NCBI GenBank assembly: GCA_035690495.1
Contig: DASSKK010000073.1
Span: 1 to 28,063, forward strand
DNA: 28,063 nucleotides
Direction: 5' to 3'
DNA from: DASSKK01 sp035690495
GTDB taxonomy: Bacteria > Actinomycetota > Actinomycetes > Propionibacteriales > Nocardioidaceae
Shown: positions 20,681-28,063 of the stretch, piece after piece
Layout: each line of letters begins with the position of its first letter
How positions within the stretch are numbered: position 1 is the first letter of the stretch
Position numbers and translations under genes: made by a program
Notes under the pieces: generated by a model
Seen by the model: the letters and a program-made list of their open reading frames with translations, nothing else
Told to the model about the DNA's origin: nothing
Database searches by the model: none

Positions 20681-21116
20681 GGCTGGCCCCTGACAGTACC
20701 GGGGAGGCGTGGTGGATCCACAACCGCCAGCCCTCCTCGGTGCGCACGAACACGTTGGTGGCGACCGCCTTGGCGCCGCCGAACGTGTCCGGCCCGGTGG
20801 TCTCGTCGGCGGTCAGCACGTTCTCGGTGCAGGTCACCGACGCTGTCGCGTCCAGCACGCTGACCTCCACGTCGGTGAGGAAGAACTGGATGTACGGCGT
20901 GTTGGCCATGATCAGCGCCCAGGACCTGTTGATCGCCCCCGTCCCACGCACGGGCAGGGCACCCGGATGCACGCACAACGTCTCCGGGTCGTCGAGCCAC
21001 AGCTCCTGCATCGCGTCGAGGTCCGCGGACTCGAACGCACGGTAGAAGGCGGTGTTGGCGGCCTCGATGGCGTCATGATCGGGCTCGCCGTTCTCCACGG
21101 GGCGCGGCTCGGCCAT
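20667..21116 (-). CDS. NTF2/SnoaL-like protein
   Basis: A 149-residue protein of the NTF2-like (SnoaL_3/DUF4440-type) fold: AIEAANTAFYRAFESADLDAMQELWLDDPETLCVHPG, then GTGAINRSWALIMAN, and EGWRLWIHHASPVL at the end. The WLDDPETLCVHPG segment with a buried His is typical of a subgroup that sits in actinobacterial folate operons. A small ligand is expected; the reaction is unknown. The ATG at 21116 directly follows the folP stop codon, and the stop lies inside folB, so it is part of the folate operon. A link to pterin chemistry is inferred from position only. Confidence 0.88.
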   Translation of the reverse strand: MAEPRPVENGEPDHDAIEAANTAFYRAFESADLDAMQELWLDDPETLCVHPGALPVRGTGAINRSWALIMANTPYIQFFLTDVEVSVLDATASVTCTENVLTADETTGPDTFGGAKAVATNVFVRTEEGWRLWIHHASPVLSGASHDDA

Positions 21117-22034
21117 CTAGTCCCCGCCACCCCGCTCTGATCGTCCCCCGCCACCCCGCCCATCGTTCCCCACGCCATAGGCCGCTCCCAATGCCCAGGC
21201 CCTTGCGGCCCGGACCGCGTCGGCGCTCGGACGGACCGCGTGGGTGCGCACGCACCACGCCCCGGCCACGGCGGCCAGCGCGCTGGTGGCCGTGGTCGCG
21301 TCCTCGCGGCCCAGCGGGGGTCGCAGCGTGCCGTCGCGGGCCAGCAGCACGCCGAGGAAGTTCTTGCGACTGGTCGCGACGAGCACCGGATGACCCAGCC
21401 CGTGCAGCCGGTCGCTCGCGGCGAGCACCGCCCAGTTCTGCTCGGCGGTCTTGGAGAACCCGATGCCGGGATCGACCGCGATTCTCGTGGCATCGATGCC
21501 TGCCCCCGTCGCCGCGTCGAGCTGCGCCTCGATCTCGTCGACCACCTCGCCGACCAGGTCGTCGTACTCGCTGTGCTGCATCATCGTGGCCGAGTGCGCG
21601 CGCCAGTGCATCAGCACGTACGCCACACCGAGCCGGGCGACGGTGCCGAACATCTCCGCGTCGGCCCGCCCGCCGCTGACGTCGTTGACCAGCACCGCAC
21701 CGGCGGCGACGGCCTGCTCGGCGACCTCGGCGCGCATCGTGTCGATGGAGACCTGCACACCCTCGGCGGCGAGCGTGCTCACCACCGGCAGCACCCGGTC
21801 GAGCTCCTCGGTCGTACTGATGCGTACGGCGCCCGGGCGGGTCGACTCGCCGCCGACGTCGACCAGATCCGCGCCCTCGGCCACCAGCTGCCGGCCGTGC
21901 TTGACCGCCAGCTCGGGGTCGAGGAACCGGCCGCCGTCGGAGAACGAGTCGGGGGTCACGTTGACCACGCCCATCACCAGGCACCGGTCCGGCGCGGGCA
22001 GACCGGTGACGTAGCGACGGGGGTGTGCGTACAC
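21117..22034 (-). CDS. folP: Dihydropteroate synthase
   Basis: A 305-residue DHPS that joins 6-hydroxymethyl-dihydropterin pyrophosphate to p-aminobenzoate, the sulfonamide target. Motifs are MGVVNVTPDSFSDGG, DVGGESTRPGA, VSIDTMRAEVA, NDVSGG, DPGIGFSKT and VATSRKNFLG, all complete. The final 25 residues (VGNDGRGGGGRSERGGGD) are a glycine-rich tail beyond the usual TIM barrel. I start at the GTG at 22034, six bases after a TAGGGT box. It is the first gene of the folP-NTF2-folB-folK operon and is divergent from the glycosyltransferase gene, with 74 bases between the starts. Confidence 0.97.
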   Translation of the reverse strand: MYAHPRRYVTGLPAPDRCLVMGVVNVTPDSFSDGGRFLDPELAVKHGRQLVAEGADLVDVGGESTRPGAVRISTTEELDRVLPVVSTLAAEGVQVSIDTMRAEVAEQAVAAGAVLVNDVSGGRADAEMFGTVARLGVAYVLMHWRAHSATMMQHSEYDDLVGEVVDEIEAQLDAATGAGIDATRIAVDPGIGFSKTAEQNWAVLAASDRLHGLGHPVLVATSRKNFLGVLLARDGTLRPPLGREDATTATSALAAVAGAWCVRTHAVRPSADAVRAARAWALGAAYGVGNDGRGGGGRSERGGGD

Positions 22035-22108
22035 CCTGCGACCCTACCCGCGGCGTCCCCGCTGACCGACCGGCCTGGGTGTCACAGCCCGCCACGTAGG
22101 TTCGAGAA
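22035..22108. promoter_or_regulatory. Divergent leaderless-type promoters of folP and the GT2 gene
   Basis: On the minus strand TAGGGT (22046-22041) lies six bases before the folP GTG. On the plus strand TAGGTT (22097-22102) lies six bases before the glycosyltransferase ATG. The two -10 boxes are about 50 bases apart, so the promoters are back to back. Neither has a good -35 hexamer. Confidence 0.55.
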
Positions 22109-24076
22109 ATGACGGTCAAAGTCTCGGTGGTCGTCCCGGTCTACAACCCCGGTGAGCACATCGAGCCGCTCCTCGCCTCCCTGCGGCGCCAGTCGATGCC
22201 TGCGGCCGACTTCGAGGTGGTCTTCGTCGATGACGGCTCCACCGACGAGACGCCGGCGCGGCTGGACAAGCTCGCCGCCGAGCAGCCGAACGTGACCGTC
22301 GTACACACGCCGAACTCGGGCTGGCCGAGCCGGCCCCGCAACATCGGTGTCGACACCGCCGTCGGGGACTACGTCTGGTTCGTCGACAACGACGACGAGA
22401 TCGGCGACGAGGCCCTCGAGCGGCTCCATGACTATGCGGTCGCCCACGACGCCGACGTAGCGGTCGGCAAGGAGGTACGCCGTCCGGGCAGGTGGGCGCA
22501 GTGGGCGCTGTTCGACGTCAACCGGCCCGACGCCACACTCGCCGACGGGCCGTTGCTGAGCCCGCTGACCCCGCACAAGATGTTCCGGCGCGCGTTCCTG
22601 GACCGGCACGGCATCCGCTTCCCGGAGGGGCGTCGCCGGGCCGAGGACGCCCCCTTCGTGATGAGGGCCTACTTCCTGGCCAACCGGATCGCCGTGCTGT
22701 CGGACTACCCGTGCTACGTGTGGACCAAGCGTCCCGGCCACGCCGGCGCCCGGCCGACCGACTGGGGCGGCTGGTTCGCGGCGCTGACCGACGTACTCGA
22801 CGTGGTCGAGGAGCACACCGTGCCCGGGGAGTTCCGCTCGCGGCTGCTCGGCCGGTGGTACCGCGGCAAGTGCCTGGCGATGGCCGGCAAGGTGCTTCCA
22901 AAGGTCGGCGAGGAGCAGGCGCGCTCGTTCTTCGACGCCGCCCAGGCGTTCGTCGCCGACCGGCTGCCGCCCTCGGTCGAGGGGGCCGCACCGAACTCGA
23001 TGACCCTGCGCTCCGCGCTGTTCCGGTCCGGCGACCTGCCGGGACTGCGTGCGCTGACCACGTGGGAGGCGGGGCTGCGCGTGGAGCAGGAGACCACCGA
23101 CCTGCGCGCCGACGCCGACGGGTTCACCCTCACCGGGACGATGCGGCTGGTCGACGCGGAGGGCGCGCCGGTGCGGGTCCGATCCGACAGGGCCGACCGA
23201 CGGCTCTGGGTGCCGCCGGCCGAGCTCGCCGAGGTGACGGCCCGGCTGCCGGCCCACCTGCTCGAGGTCACCTCCGCGCTCGACAACGCGGTCACCGACC
23301 TGGTGGTGGTCGACCGGCGCAGCCACGACGCGGTCCGCGCGTCCGGGTCGTGCCGGGCCATCCCGCCCGCCTCAGAGGAGGGCCCGCTCGCGTTCGCCTT
23401 CGAGGTCGCGCTGCGTCCGGACGAGACGAACGCGGGTACGCCGCTGCGTGCGGGCGTGTACGACCTCTACCAGCTGCTCACGCTCGGCGGGCTGGCGCAC
23501 CGGACGCGGTTGCGGGCACCGGCGGGCAGCCGCCTGCGGGCCGGACTCCCCTCGGTCTGGTGGGGCAGGCACGCGTGCACGGCGTACACCACGCACGCCG
23601 GAAGGCTTCAGCTCGAGGTCGGGCAGCACCGCGTGACCGGTCTGGACCTGGTCGCGCCACAGCCGTCGGGCTGCCGCCTGGAGCGCGGGCCCGACACCGT
23701 GTCCCTGGTGCTGCCTCTTCACGACCTGGTGGTGGCACGCCGGCTCCACGGACGGTTGGTGCTGCGTCCGGAGCCCTCCAACGCTGGGTCGGCCGGCGCG
23801 CCGACCTACCGGCTGCCGTTCACTCTCGGGCCCGGCCAGACCTCGATCCGCGCCCCCCTGCCGCTCGACCATCCCGGTTTCGCGGCCGGACGCTGGCGGG
23901 TGGTCGTCAGGCTCGGCCCACGACGACGCCGGGACATCGGCCTCCTCGTCGAGCCCGGCCGCATCCGGGTCCGGCTGCTCGACGGCAACGACCCCGCCGC
24001 GCGCATCGACGCCGCGCTGCGCCCGACCGGCGTACCCACGATCCTCGCCGCCGCCCGCCGCCTCCTCTCCCCTTGA
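22109..24076 (+). CDS. Family 2 glycosyltransferase, wall-glycan type
   Basis: A 655-residue GT-A fold enzyme. The N-terminal domain (about 1-230) has SVVVPVYNPG, VFVDDGSTDET, RNIGVDTAVGDYVWFVDNDDEI (DxD-type metal site) and RRRAEDAPFVMRAYF with the Glu-Asp catalytic pair. The rest is not membrane-spanning and has two or three beta-rich segments (about 330-470 and 480-640). That layout resembles the TarS/TarP-type enzymes that decorate teichoic acids, where C-terminal domains mediate trimerisation. The acceptor is unknown here. The ATG at 22109 lies six bases after TAGGTT. It is followed by an arginine-rich gene and by methyltransferase and GT61 genes, together a likely surface-glycan set. 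Confidence 0.9.
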   Translation: MTVKVSVVVPVYNPGEHIEPLLASLRRQSMPAADFEVVFVDDGSTDETPARLDKLAAEQPNVTVVHTPNSGWPSRPRNIGVDTAVGDYVWFVDNDDEIGDEALERLHDYAVAHDADVAVGKEVRRPGRWAQWALFDVNRPDATLADGPLLSPLTPHKMFRRAFLDRHGIRFPEGRRRAEDAPFVMRAYFLANRIAVLSDYPCYVWTKRPGHAGARPTDWGGWFAALTDVLDVVEEHTVPGEFRSRLLGRWYRGKCLAMAGKVLPKVGEEQARSFFDAAQAFVADRLPPSVEGAAPNSMTLRSALFRSGDLPGLRALTTWEAGLRVEQETTDLRADADGFTLTGTMRLVDAEGAPVRVRSDRADRRLWVPPAELAEVTARLPAHLLEVTSALDNAVTDLVVVDRRSHDAVRASGSCRAIPPASEEGPLAFAFEVALRPDETNAGTPLRAGVYDLYQLLTLGGLAHRTRLRAPAGSRLRAGLPSVWWGRHACTAYTTHAGRLQLEVGQHRVTGLDLVAPQPSGCRLERGPDTVSLVLPLHDLVVARRLHGRLVLRPEPSNAGSAGAPTYRLPFTLGPGQTSIRAPLPLDHPGFAAGRWRVVVRLGPRRRRDIGLLVEPGRIRVRLLDGNDPAARIDAALRPTGVPTILAAARRLLSP

Positions 24077-24079
24077 GAA

Positions 24080-24119
24080 GTTGAGATGCGCCCCGTTCCC
24101 CGTTGAGATGCGCCCCGTT
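24080..24119. repeat. 18-bp direct repeat after the GT2 gene
   Basis: GTTGAGATGCGCCCCGTT occurs at 24080-24097 and again at 24102-24119, separated by CCCC, in the gap between the GT2 stop and the next gene's TAGAGT box. It looks like a local duplication. Confidence 0.85.
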
Positions 24120-24146
24120 GTGCGCACGCGGAATAGAGTCGCGGTC

Positions 24147-24722
24147 ATGGCGACCAGCGGACTGGATGTGGACGCGACCGCCAGCCACGCCCGTCGCGTC
24201 GAGGGCGCCGTGCATGTCGTGCTCGCCCTGCCGGAGGCCTCGTTCGCCGGACCACAGGTGCGGCTGCGGATGCGCGCCGACAGCGGGCGCCGGGGACCCG
24301 GCCGCCGCACCCGCGCCGTGCGCGTGGACGCGGCGCTGTCGCCGCAGGCCACCGGTCAAGTGCTCGAGGCGAGCGTGCCCACACACCGACTGCGCGGCGA
24401 CATCTGGCGGATGGCGATCCGGCCGACTCCGGGCGAGCCGGTCGTCAGGTTGCGGGCACGGCTGCTGGTGAAGGCAGGTCAGCCGGTGGCGCTGCTGCCC
24501 GGCAAGGCGCCCCGCACCCGGATGCCGCCGCCCCCGCCCGCGGGCCCGCCTGAGGCGCTCGTCCGGGCGCGGCGTCGCGGCGCCCGGACCGTCGAGGCCA
24601 CGCTGTCCCGGCTTCCCGACGAGCGAGCCGCCCGCTACCGCGCCGTGATCCGGGCAGTCACCTCCCGGCTGCCCGGCCGACCGCCCTCCCCACGGAAAAC
24701 TGCCGCTCCCCACGGGCCGTGA
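24147..24722 (+). CDS. Arginine-rich protein of unknown function
   Basis: A 191-residue protein without a recognised family, signal peptide or membrane helix. The first 110 residues (VEGAVHVVLALPEASFAGPQVRLRMRADSG ... LEASVPTHRLRGDIWRMAIRPTPGEPVVRLRARLLVKAG) look like a single beta-sandwich, similar in flavour to the C-terminal beta segments of the GT2 enzyme before it. The C-terminus is Pro- and Arg-rich. I start at the ATG at 24147, seven bases after TAGAGT; the frame is open to 24081 but that part holds the direct repeat. It may bind or present a glycan, which is inference from neighbours only. Confidence 0.7.
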   Translation: MATSGLDVDATASHARRVEGAVHVVLALPEASFAGPQVRLRMRADSGRRGPGRRTRAVRVDAALSPQATGQVLEASVPTHRLRGDIWRMAIRPTPGEPVVRLRARLLVKAGQPVALLPGKAPRTRMPPPPPAGPPEALVRARRRGARTVEATLSRLPDERAARYRAVIRAVTSRLPGRPPSPRKTAAPHGP

Positions 24723-24739
24723 CCCATGGGGAGCGGCAG
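24700..24739. terminator. Bidirectional terminator hairpin
   Basis: A 13-bp perfect stem (CTGCCGCTCCCCA / TGGGGAGCGGCAG) with a 14-base loop. The stop codon of the plus-strand gene (24720-24722) lies in the loop, and the minus-strand methyltransferase ends at 24774, so the hairpin serves both convergent genes. Confidence 0.85.
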
Positions 24740-24773
24740 AGGTCCTGCATCCCCTGGTGATCTGCCGGGCCGG

Positions 24774-25520
24774 TCAGGTCAGCCCCGCGGCGGCGAGGGC
24801 GCGGCGTACCTGCTGACGAGCGAGCCCGGCTGGGAGCCTCCGCGCAGCGCGCAGCACCGACCAGATGGGCGCGTCCACGAGCCGCTGCGGGTCGATCGCG
24901 CGGCTCCGATGGAGGACAGCGCCTGGCACCCGCTGGGGATCGGGTACGACGAGCTCCGGGACCAGCGCGTCGTACGCCGTGCCGAGCGAGCGGTCCGTGG
25001 CGTCGGGCAGCAGCAGCACCGCCGTACCCGTCGGCGCGGTGTCCACCTCCAGGCACACCAGGTCCGGTCGCACCCGGCGCAGCACGTCGACCACCTTGTA
25101 GACGTCGCCGGCCCACGCCCCGTGCTCGGCGGCCTCCTGCCGGCCACGCCCGGCCTCGACCACGGTGCGCGGCAGCATGTCGTCGAGCACGATCACCGAG
25201 GCGGGATACGTGTAGCGCTCGGTGTTGATCACGTCGCGCAAGGCGTACTCCGACAGGTGCATGCCGTCGATGAACGCCAGGTCGACCACCGGCCGCCGCA
25301 GGTGCGCGAACGGGTGCGAGCGGGCGAAGAACTCGTCGCTGGTGGTGCGCACCAGGTGCACGTCGCAGCGGATCTCCTCGCTGATCCGGTAGAACGGGTC
25401 GACGGCGACGCTGCGGGAGCGCGACAGGGTCAGGCTGCTCCCGCTGCGCACGCCGATCTCGAAGTAGCTGCGCGGACGCAGCCGCTCGTGCAGGGCCGCG
25501 AGCAGCTCGTGACGTCGCAC
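24774..25520 (-). CDS. SAM-dependent methyltransferase
   Basis: A 248-residue class I methyltransferase of the Methyltransf_24 type, common in surface-glycan clusters. Motif I is YFEIGVRSGSSL (about residues 19-30), with the acidic residue at the end of strand 2 in SVAVDPF, then VVDLAFIDGMHLSEY (motif with the catalytic-site Asp-Gly-Met-His) and SVIVLDDMLPR. The rest is a family-typical C-terminus. The GTG start at 25520 has an AGAGGC upstream, and a promoter lies further up. The methyl acceptor is unknown; a sugar or glycan is likely from context. Confidence 0.88.
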   Translation of the reverse strand: MRRHELLAALHERLRPRSYFEIGVRSGSSLTLSRSRSVAVDPFYRISEEIRCDVHLVRTTSDEFFARSHPFAHLRRPVVDLAFIDGMHLSEYALRDVINTERYTYPASVIVLDDMLPRTVVEAGRGRQEAAEHGAWAGDVYKVVDVLRRVRPDLVCLEVDTAPTGTAVLLLPDATDRSLGTAYDALVPELVVPDPQRVPGAVLHRSRAIDPQRLVDAPIWSVLRAARRLPAGLARQQVRRALAAAGLT

Positions 25521-25556
25521 TCGCCCGCCTCTCGCTGGTTGGTCCGCCGTTCCGCG

Positions 25557-25584
25557 ACCCTAGCAACGCCCATCCGGACAGCAA
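25557..25584 (-). promoter_or_regulatory. Promoter of the methyltransferase gene
   Basis: TTGCTG (25584-25579 on the minus strand), a 16-base spacer and TAGGGT (25562-25557) make a sigma-70-like promoter about 40 bases before the GTG start. The 105-base gap after the GT61 gene holds nothing else I recognise. Confidence 0.55.
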
Positions 25585-25625
25585 GTGGTGAGCCGACGGC
25601 CTTGAATGCACCCGGCGAGAGTCGG

Positions 25626-27389
25626 CTACAGCTCGTCGAGGACCTTGCGCAGGAAGCGCCCCTCCCGGTCGAAGTCGAACGTGTACGGCGACTGCATCGA
25701 CTTCATGCTCCAGCTGCCGGGCTGCTGCGGCCGGTCCGGCACACAGGTGACCAGGTCGATGTCGTGGCCGAGCACCGAGGCGATCATGTACTCGTTGCGG
25801 GCCGCGTAGGCCTCCGAATGGATCAGCAGCACGCGTGTCGGAGTGGCTGAGTAGCACAGGTTGAACAGCGCGCTCCCCGCGAACCCCGCGACCACGCCCG
25901 CGGCGCGGAAGATCGCCACCTGCTCGGCGAGGGAGTGGTCCTCGGGATGCACCACCACGAAGCCGTACGTGGCGAAGAGAGCCTCGACCTCCTCGGCGTT
26001 GTGGCAGCGTCGCTTCCTCAACCGCCGTCCGCAGAAGATCCGCTCGGGGTAGTCGCGCTCGCCGGCCGCGGGCTCTGCCTCGAGCAGCCGGTCGCCGATC
26101 TGCTGCCAGGTGTGCGCGATCTCGGGATGCACGTACTGCGGCATCGACAGCAAGGGTGTGGCCGCGAGCAGCCGAGGGACCTGCACCGGTTCGCGCACGA
26201 ACACCAGGTCCTCCTCGGCGATCCCTGCCGCGCCGAACAGGGCCCGCTCGAAGCCGGCCAGCTCACGGCCCTTGTTGATCGCCAGCAGCGCCTTGAGGTC
26301 CGGATGTCGCGCCTTGGCCAGCGGCCACGCCCACAGCTTGGACAGCTGCTCGGTCATCGTGTGCCCGAAGTGGCCGCGGACCTCGTTGTCGAGGTGGAAG
26401 TAGCTGCCCGACAGGGCAGTGGCCGGGACGGGTACGTCGGGCAGCGCGGCGAAGCGGCGGCCGAGCTCCTCGGCGTACCTGTTCTTCAGCCGGACCCGCT
26501 GGTTGTGCCGGAAGGTGTCGGGCAGCAGCAGGTTCCCCGACGCGACGACCTGGCCCGGCAGGCAGAGCACGTCGTGGTACTCGCGCAGCCGCGCCGCCGG
26601 CGCCTCGTAGACCTCGGGCATGTTCGCAGCCCGCTCGTCGGCGCTGTGCCGCAGGCGACAGCGGGAGGAGAACCTGACCGCAGGCAGCGTGTTCAGCACC
26701 CGGTCGCGACCACCATGGCCGGCGCGGCGTGCCAGGACCTCGTCGGCCTGGTCCTCGTCGAGCTTGGCCAGGGCCGTCACGCCGCTGGTCACCGCCAGAT
26801 GCCGGCCCACGCCGTCGATCGCGGTGATCGAGTCGGCCAGGGCACGCAGGTCGGCCGCGGCAACGCCCGTCGCGTCCGGCGCCTCCCCATGGCGTACGCC
26901 GTCCACTGCGGCCAGCAGCCCATGCAGACCGCGAGAGCTCGTCCCACCGACGGCATCGAGCGAGAAGTCGACCAGCAGGAGCACCCCGCCCGCACGCAGC
27001 TGGTAGAAGGCCTCGGTGAATACACGGGCCGCGGCAGCGGTGCCCGCCTCGGGCCCGAGGGCGACCAGCAGCAGGTCGAACGGCCCGCGCGCCGCCATCG
27101 GGGCGTGCAGCCGCGCCGCCGATCCGTCCAGCTCGAACGAGGCCACCTCAAGGTCGGGGCGCGACCGCAGCCAGGCGCGCATCCGCCGCATCGGCGCGGA
27201 GGGAGCGGAGTCAGCGAACGCAGCGGAGTCAGCGGACGCAGCGGGCGCAGCGGGCGCAGCGGAGGACGAGGGCGCAAGCAGCCCGACTACAGCCCCGGGG
27301 GGCAGCTCGGGCAACGCCTCCAGCGGCGACGCCGGCCACGACGAGCGCCCGCGGCGCCACGCCCGGGCGACCAGCCCCCTCATCGACAC
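25626..27389 (-). CDS. GT61-like glycosyltransferase with N-terminal extension
   Basis: A 587-residue protein. The C-terminal half (about 300-587) matches the DUF563/GT61 family: LSGSYFHLDNEVRGHFGHTM with the conserved His residues, then PERIFCGRRLRKRR, FRAAGVVAGFAGSALFNLCYS and the LLIHSEAYAARNEYM end. The N-terminal 220 residues look like a degenerate methyltransferase-like Rossmann domain (FDLLLVALGPEAG, AGGVLLLVDFSLDAVGG) after an Ala/Ser/Asp-rich tract (SAAPAAPAASADSAAFADS) encoded by short tandem DNA repeats. The fusion is unusual. I keep the GTG at 27389; an ATG at 27383 is also possible. It follows folE by 10 bases on the same strand and is probably co-transcribed with it. Confidence 0.82.
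   Translation of the reverse strand: MSMRGLVARAWRRGRSSWPASPLEALPELPPGAVVGLLAPSSSAAPAAPAASADSAAFADSAPSAPMRRMRAWLRSRPDLEVASFELDGSAARLHAPMAARGPFDLLLVALGPEAGTAAAARVFTEAFYQLRAGGVLLLVDFSLDAVGGTSSRGLHGLLAAVDGVRHGEAPDATGVAAADLRALADSITAIDGVGRHLAVTSGVTALAKLDEDQADEVLARRAGHGGRDRVLNTLPAVRFSSRCRLRHSADERAANMPEVYEAPAARLREYHDVLCLPGQVVASGNLLLPDTFRHNQRVRLKNRYAEELGRRFAALPDVPVPATALSGSYFHLDNEVRGHFGHTMTEQLSKLWAWPLAKARHPDLKALLAINKGRELAGFERALFGAAGIAEEDLVFVREPVQVPRLLAATPLLSMPQYVHPEIAHTWQQIGDRLLEAEPAAGERDYPERIFCGRRLRKRRCHNAEEVEALFATYGFVVVHPEDHSLAEQVAIFRAAGVVAGFAGSALFNLCYSATPTRVLLIHSEAYAARNEYMIASVLGHDIDLVTCVPDRPQQPGSWSMKSMQSPYTFDFDREGRFLRKVLDEL
27190..27265. repeat. Short tandem repeats inside the GT61-like gene
   Basis: Plus-strand units such as GCGGAGTCAGCG and GCAGCGGGC are repeated with about 9-base spacing. 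They keep the reading frame and encode the Ala/Ser/Asp-rich tract near residues 40-65. Confidence 0.6.
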
Positions 27390-27399
27390 GAGGGTCCGG

Positions 27400-28014
27400 T
27401 CACCGGGTGCCGTGCATGATCAGGCTCATCGCCTCCGAACGCGTCGCGGCGGCGTGCATGGCGCCGCGGACCGCAGAGGTGACCGTCTTCGAGCCCGGCT
27501 TGCGGACCCCGCGCATGGTCATGCACAGGTGCTCGGCCTCGACCACGACGATCGCGCCGCGGGCCTCGAGGATGTCGATCAGCGCGTCGGCGATCTGGGT
27601 GGTCAGCCGCTCCTGCACCTGCGGGCGGCGGGCGTAGAGGTCGACGAGCCGCGCCAGCTTCGAGAGCCCGGTGATCCGGCCGTCCTCGTTGGGGATGTAG
27701 CCGATGTGCGCGACCCCGGTGAACGGCACGAGGTGGTGCTCGCACATCGACCACAGCTCGATGTCGCGGACCAGGATCAGCTCGTCGTGGCCGAGGTCGA
27801 AGGTGGTGGCCAGCACGTCCTCGGCGCTCAGCCGCATCCCGCCGAGCAGCTCCTCGTAGGCGCGGGCCACTCGGGCCGGAGTGTCGCGCAGCCCTTCCCG
27901 GTCGGGGTCCTCCCCGACGGCGATCAGCAGCTCCCGGATCGCGGCCCGCGCGCGCTCCTCGTCGTACGGCGGGATGTCGTCGCGCGGCTCCTGCGTGATC
28001 CGCTCGATAGCCAT
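27400..28014 (-). CDS. folE: GTP cyclohydrolase I
   Basis: A 204-residue FolE that converts GTP to 7,8-dihydroneopterin triphosphate, the first step of folate synthesis. Zinc ligands are seen in IELWSMCEHHLVPFTG (Cys and His) and AEHLCMTMRGVRKPGS (second Cys); RITGLSKLARLVDLYARRPQVQERL is the family core. The length is normal and both ends are present. The ATG at 28014 has no strong Shine-Dalgarno and the frame stays open to the window edge, so the start may be further right. In another frame the last bases read ...SRSDS-stop, which could be the end of an upstream gene such as ftsH, the usual neighbour; too little is visible to say. It is separated from folP by about 5.4 kb of glycan genes. 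Confidence 0.96.
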   Translation of the reverse strand: MAIERITQEPRDDIPPYDEERARAAIRELLIAVGEDPDREGLRDTPARVARAYEELLGGMRLSAEDVLATTFDLGHDELILVRDIELWSMCEHHLVPFTGVAHIGYIPNEDGRITGLSKLARLVDLYARRPQVQERLTTQIADALIDILEARGAIVVVEAEHLCMTMRGVRKPGSKTVTSAVRGAMHAAATRSEAMSLIMHGTR

Positions 28015-28063
28015 CAGGCGTGTCTCGTGGTGCGGGCCATCGGCTAGGAGTCGCTCCTCGAGT

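Noticed and set aside
22082..23326. Minus-strand frame opposite the GT2 gene
   Set aside because: Composition is typical of an antisense shadow; GT2 motifs are clear on the plus strand.

Overview
The window is a high-GC, gene-dense chromosomal segment of an actinobacterium. Supporting signs are the folate cluster folE ... folP-folB-folK followed by a DUF3180 membrane protein, two PF04122 (CWB2) cell-wall proteins, frequent GTG starts with 4-nt GTGA overlaps, and many genes preceded by TANNNT about 6-7 nt before the start codon (leaderless type). Nocardioidaceae or a close relative is a reasonable guess from gene content, but no rRNA or other marker is present to prove it. No rRNA, tRNA, CRISPR array or intact insertion sequence was seen.

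Region 1 (1-5.8 kb): the start of a secreted protein cut by the left edge; a minus-strand operon of ParD-like antitoxin, zeta-type kinase toxin and a PIN-domain gene broken by one frameshift; then a large CWB2 cell-surface protein with a promoter, a palindrome and a strong terminator; then a small membrane-anchored coiled-coil protein.

Region 2 (5.8-17.4 kb): an accessory region packed with toxin-antitoxin genes: mazEF, a Fic protein with two palindromic operator-like sites, a deleted Phd-RelE remnant, vapBC, a FitAB-type vapBC, an intact Phd-RelE pair and a Phd-VapC pair. The parts of one osmoprotectant ABC transporter (binding lipoprotein, two permeases, ATPase) are scattered among them on both strands. 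An unrecognised two-gene cassette (9663-10324) also sits here. Three clusters of a dispersed GGTGGTTTCGAGACG...CTCAACCACC repeat fill intergenic gaps. A second CWB2 protein lies near the right end.

Region 3 (17.4-28.1 kb): mostly chromosomal core genes on the minus strand: a double-GNAT acetyltransferase, a membrane coiled-coil protein, DUF3180, folK, folB, an NTF2-like protein, folP, and folE at the right edge. Between folP and folE lies a surface-glycan block: a family 2 glycosyltransferase, an arginine-rich protein of unknown function, a SAM-dependent methyltransferase and a GT61-like glycosyltransferase. FolE makes dihydroneopterin triphosphate, FolB and FolK carry it to the pyrophosphorylated pterin, and FolP joins it to p-aminobenzoate, so the folate genes form one pathway interrupted by glycan genes.

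The most interesting signals are the density of toxin-antitoxin modules in different states of decay, with readable operator palindromes at most intact ones, and their interleaving with a split transporter operon. I did not find a clearly new defence system; the best candidates for undescribed biology are the two-gene cassette at 9663-10324 and the antitoxin-zeta-PIN operon.
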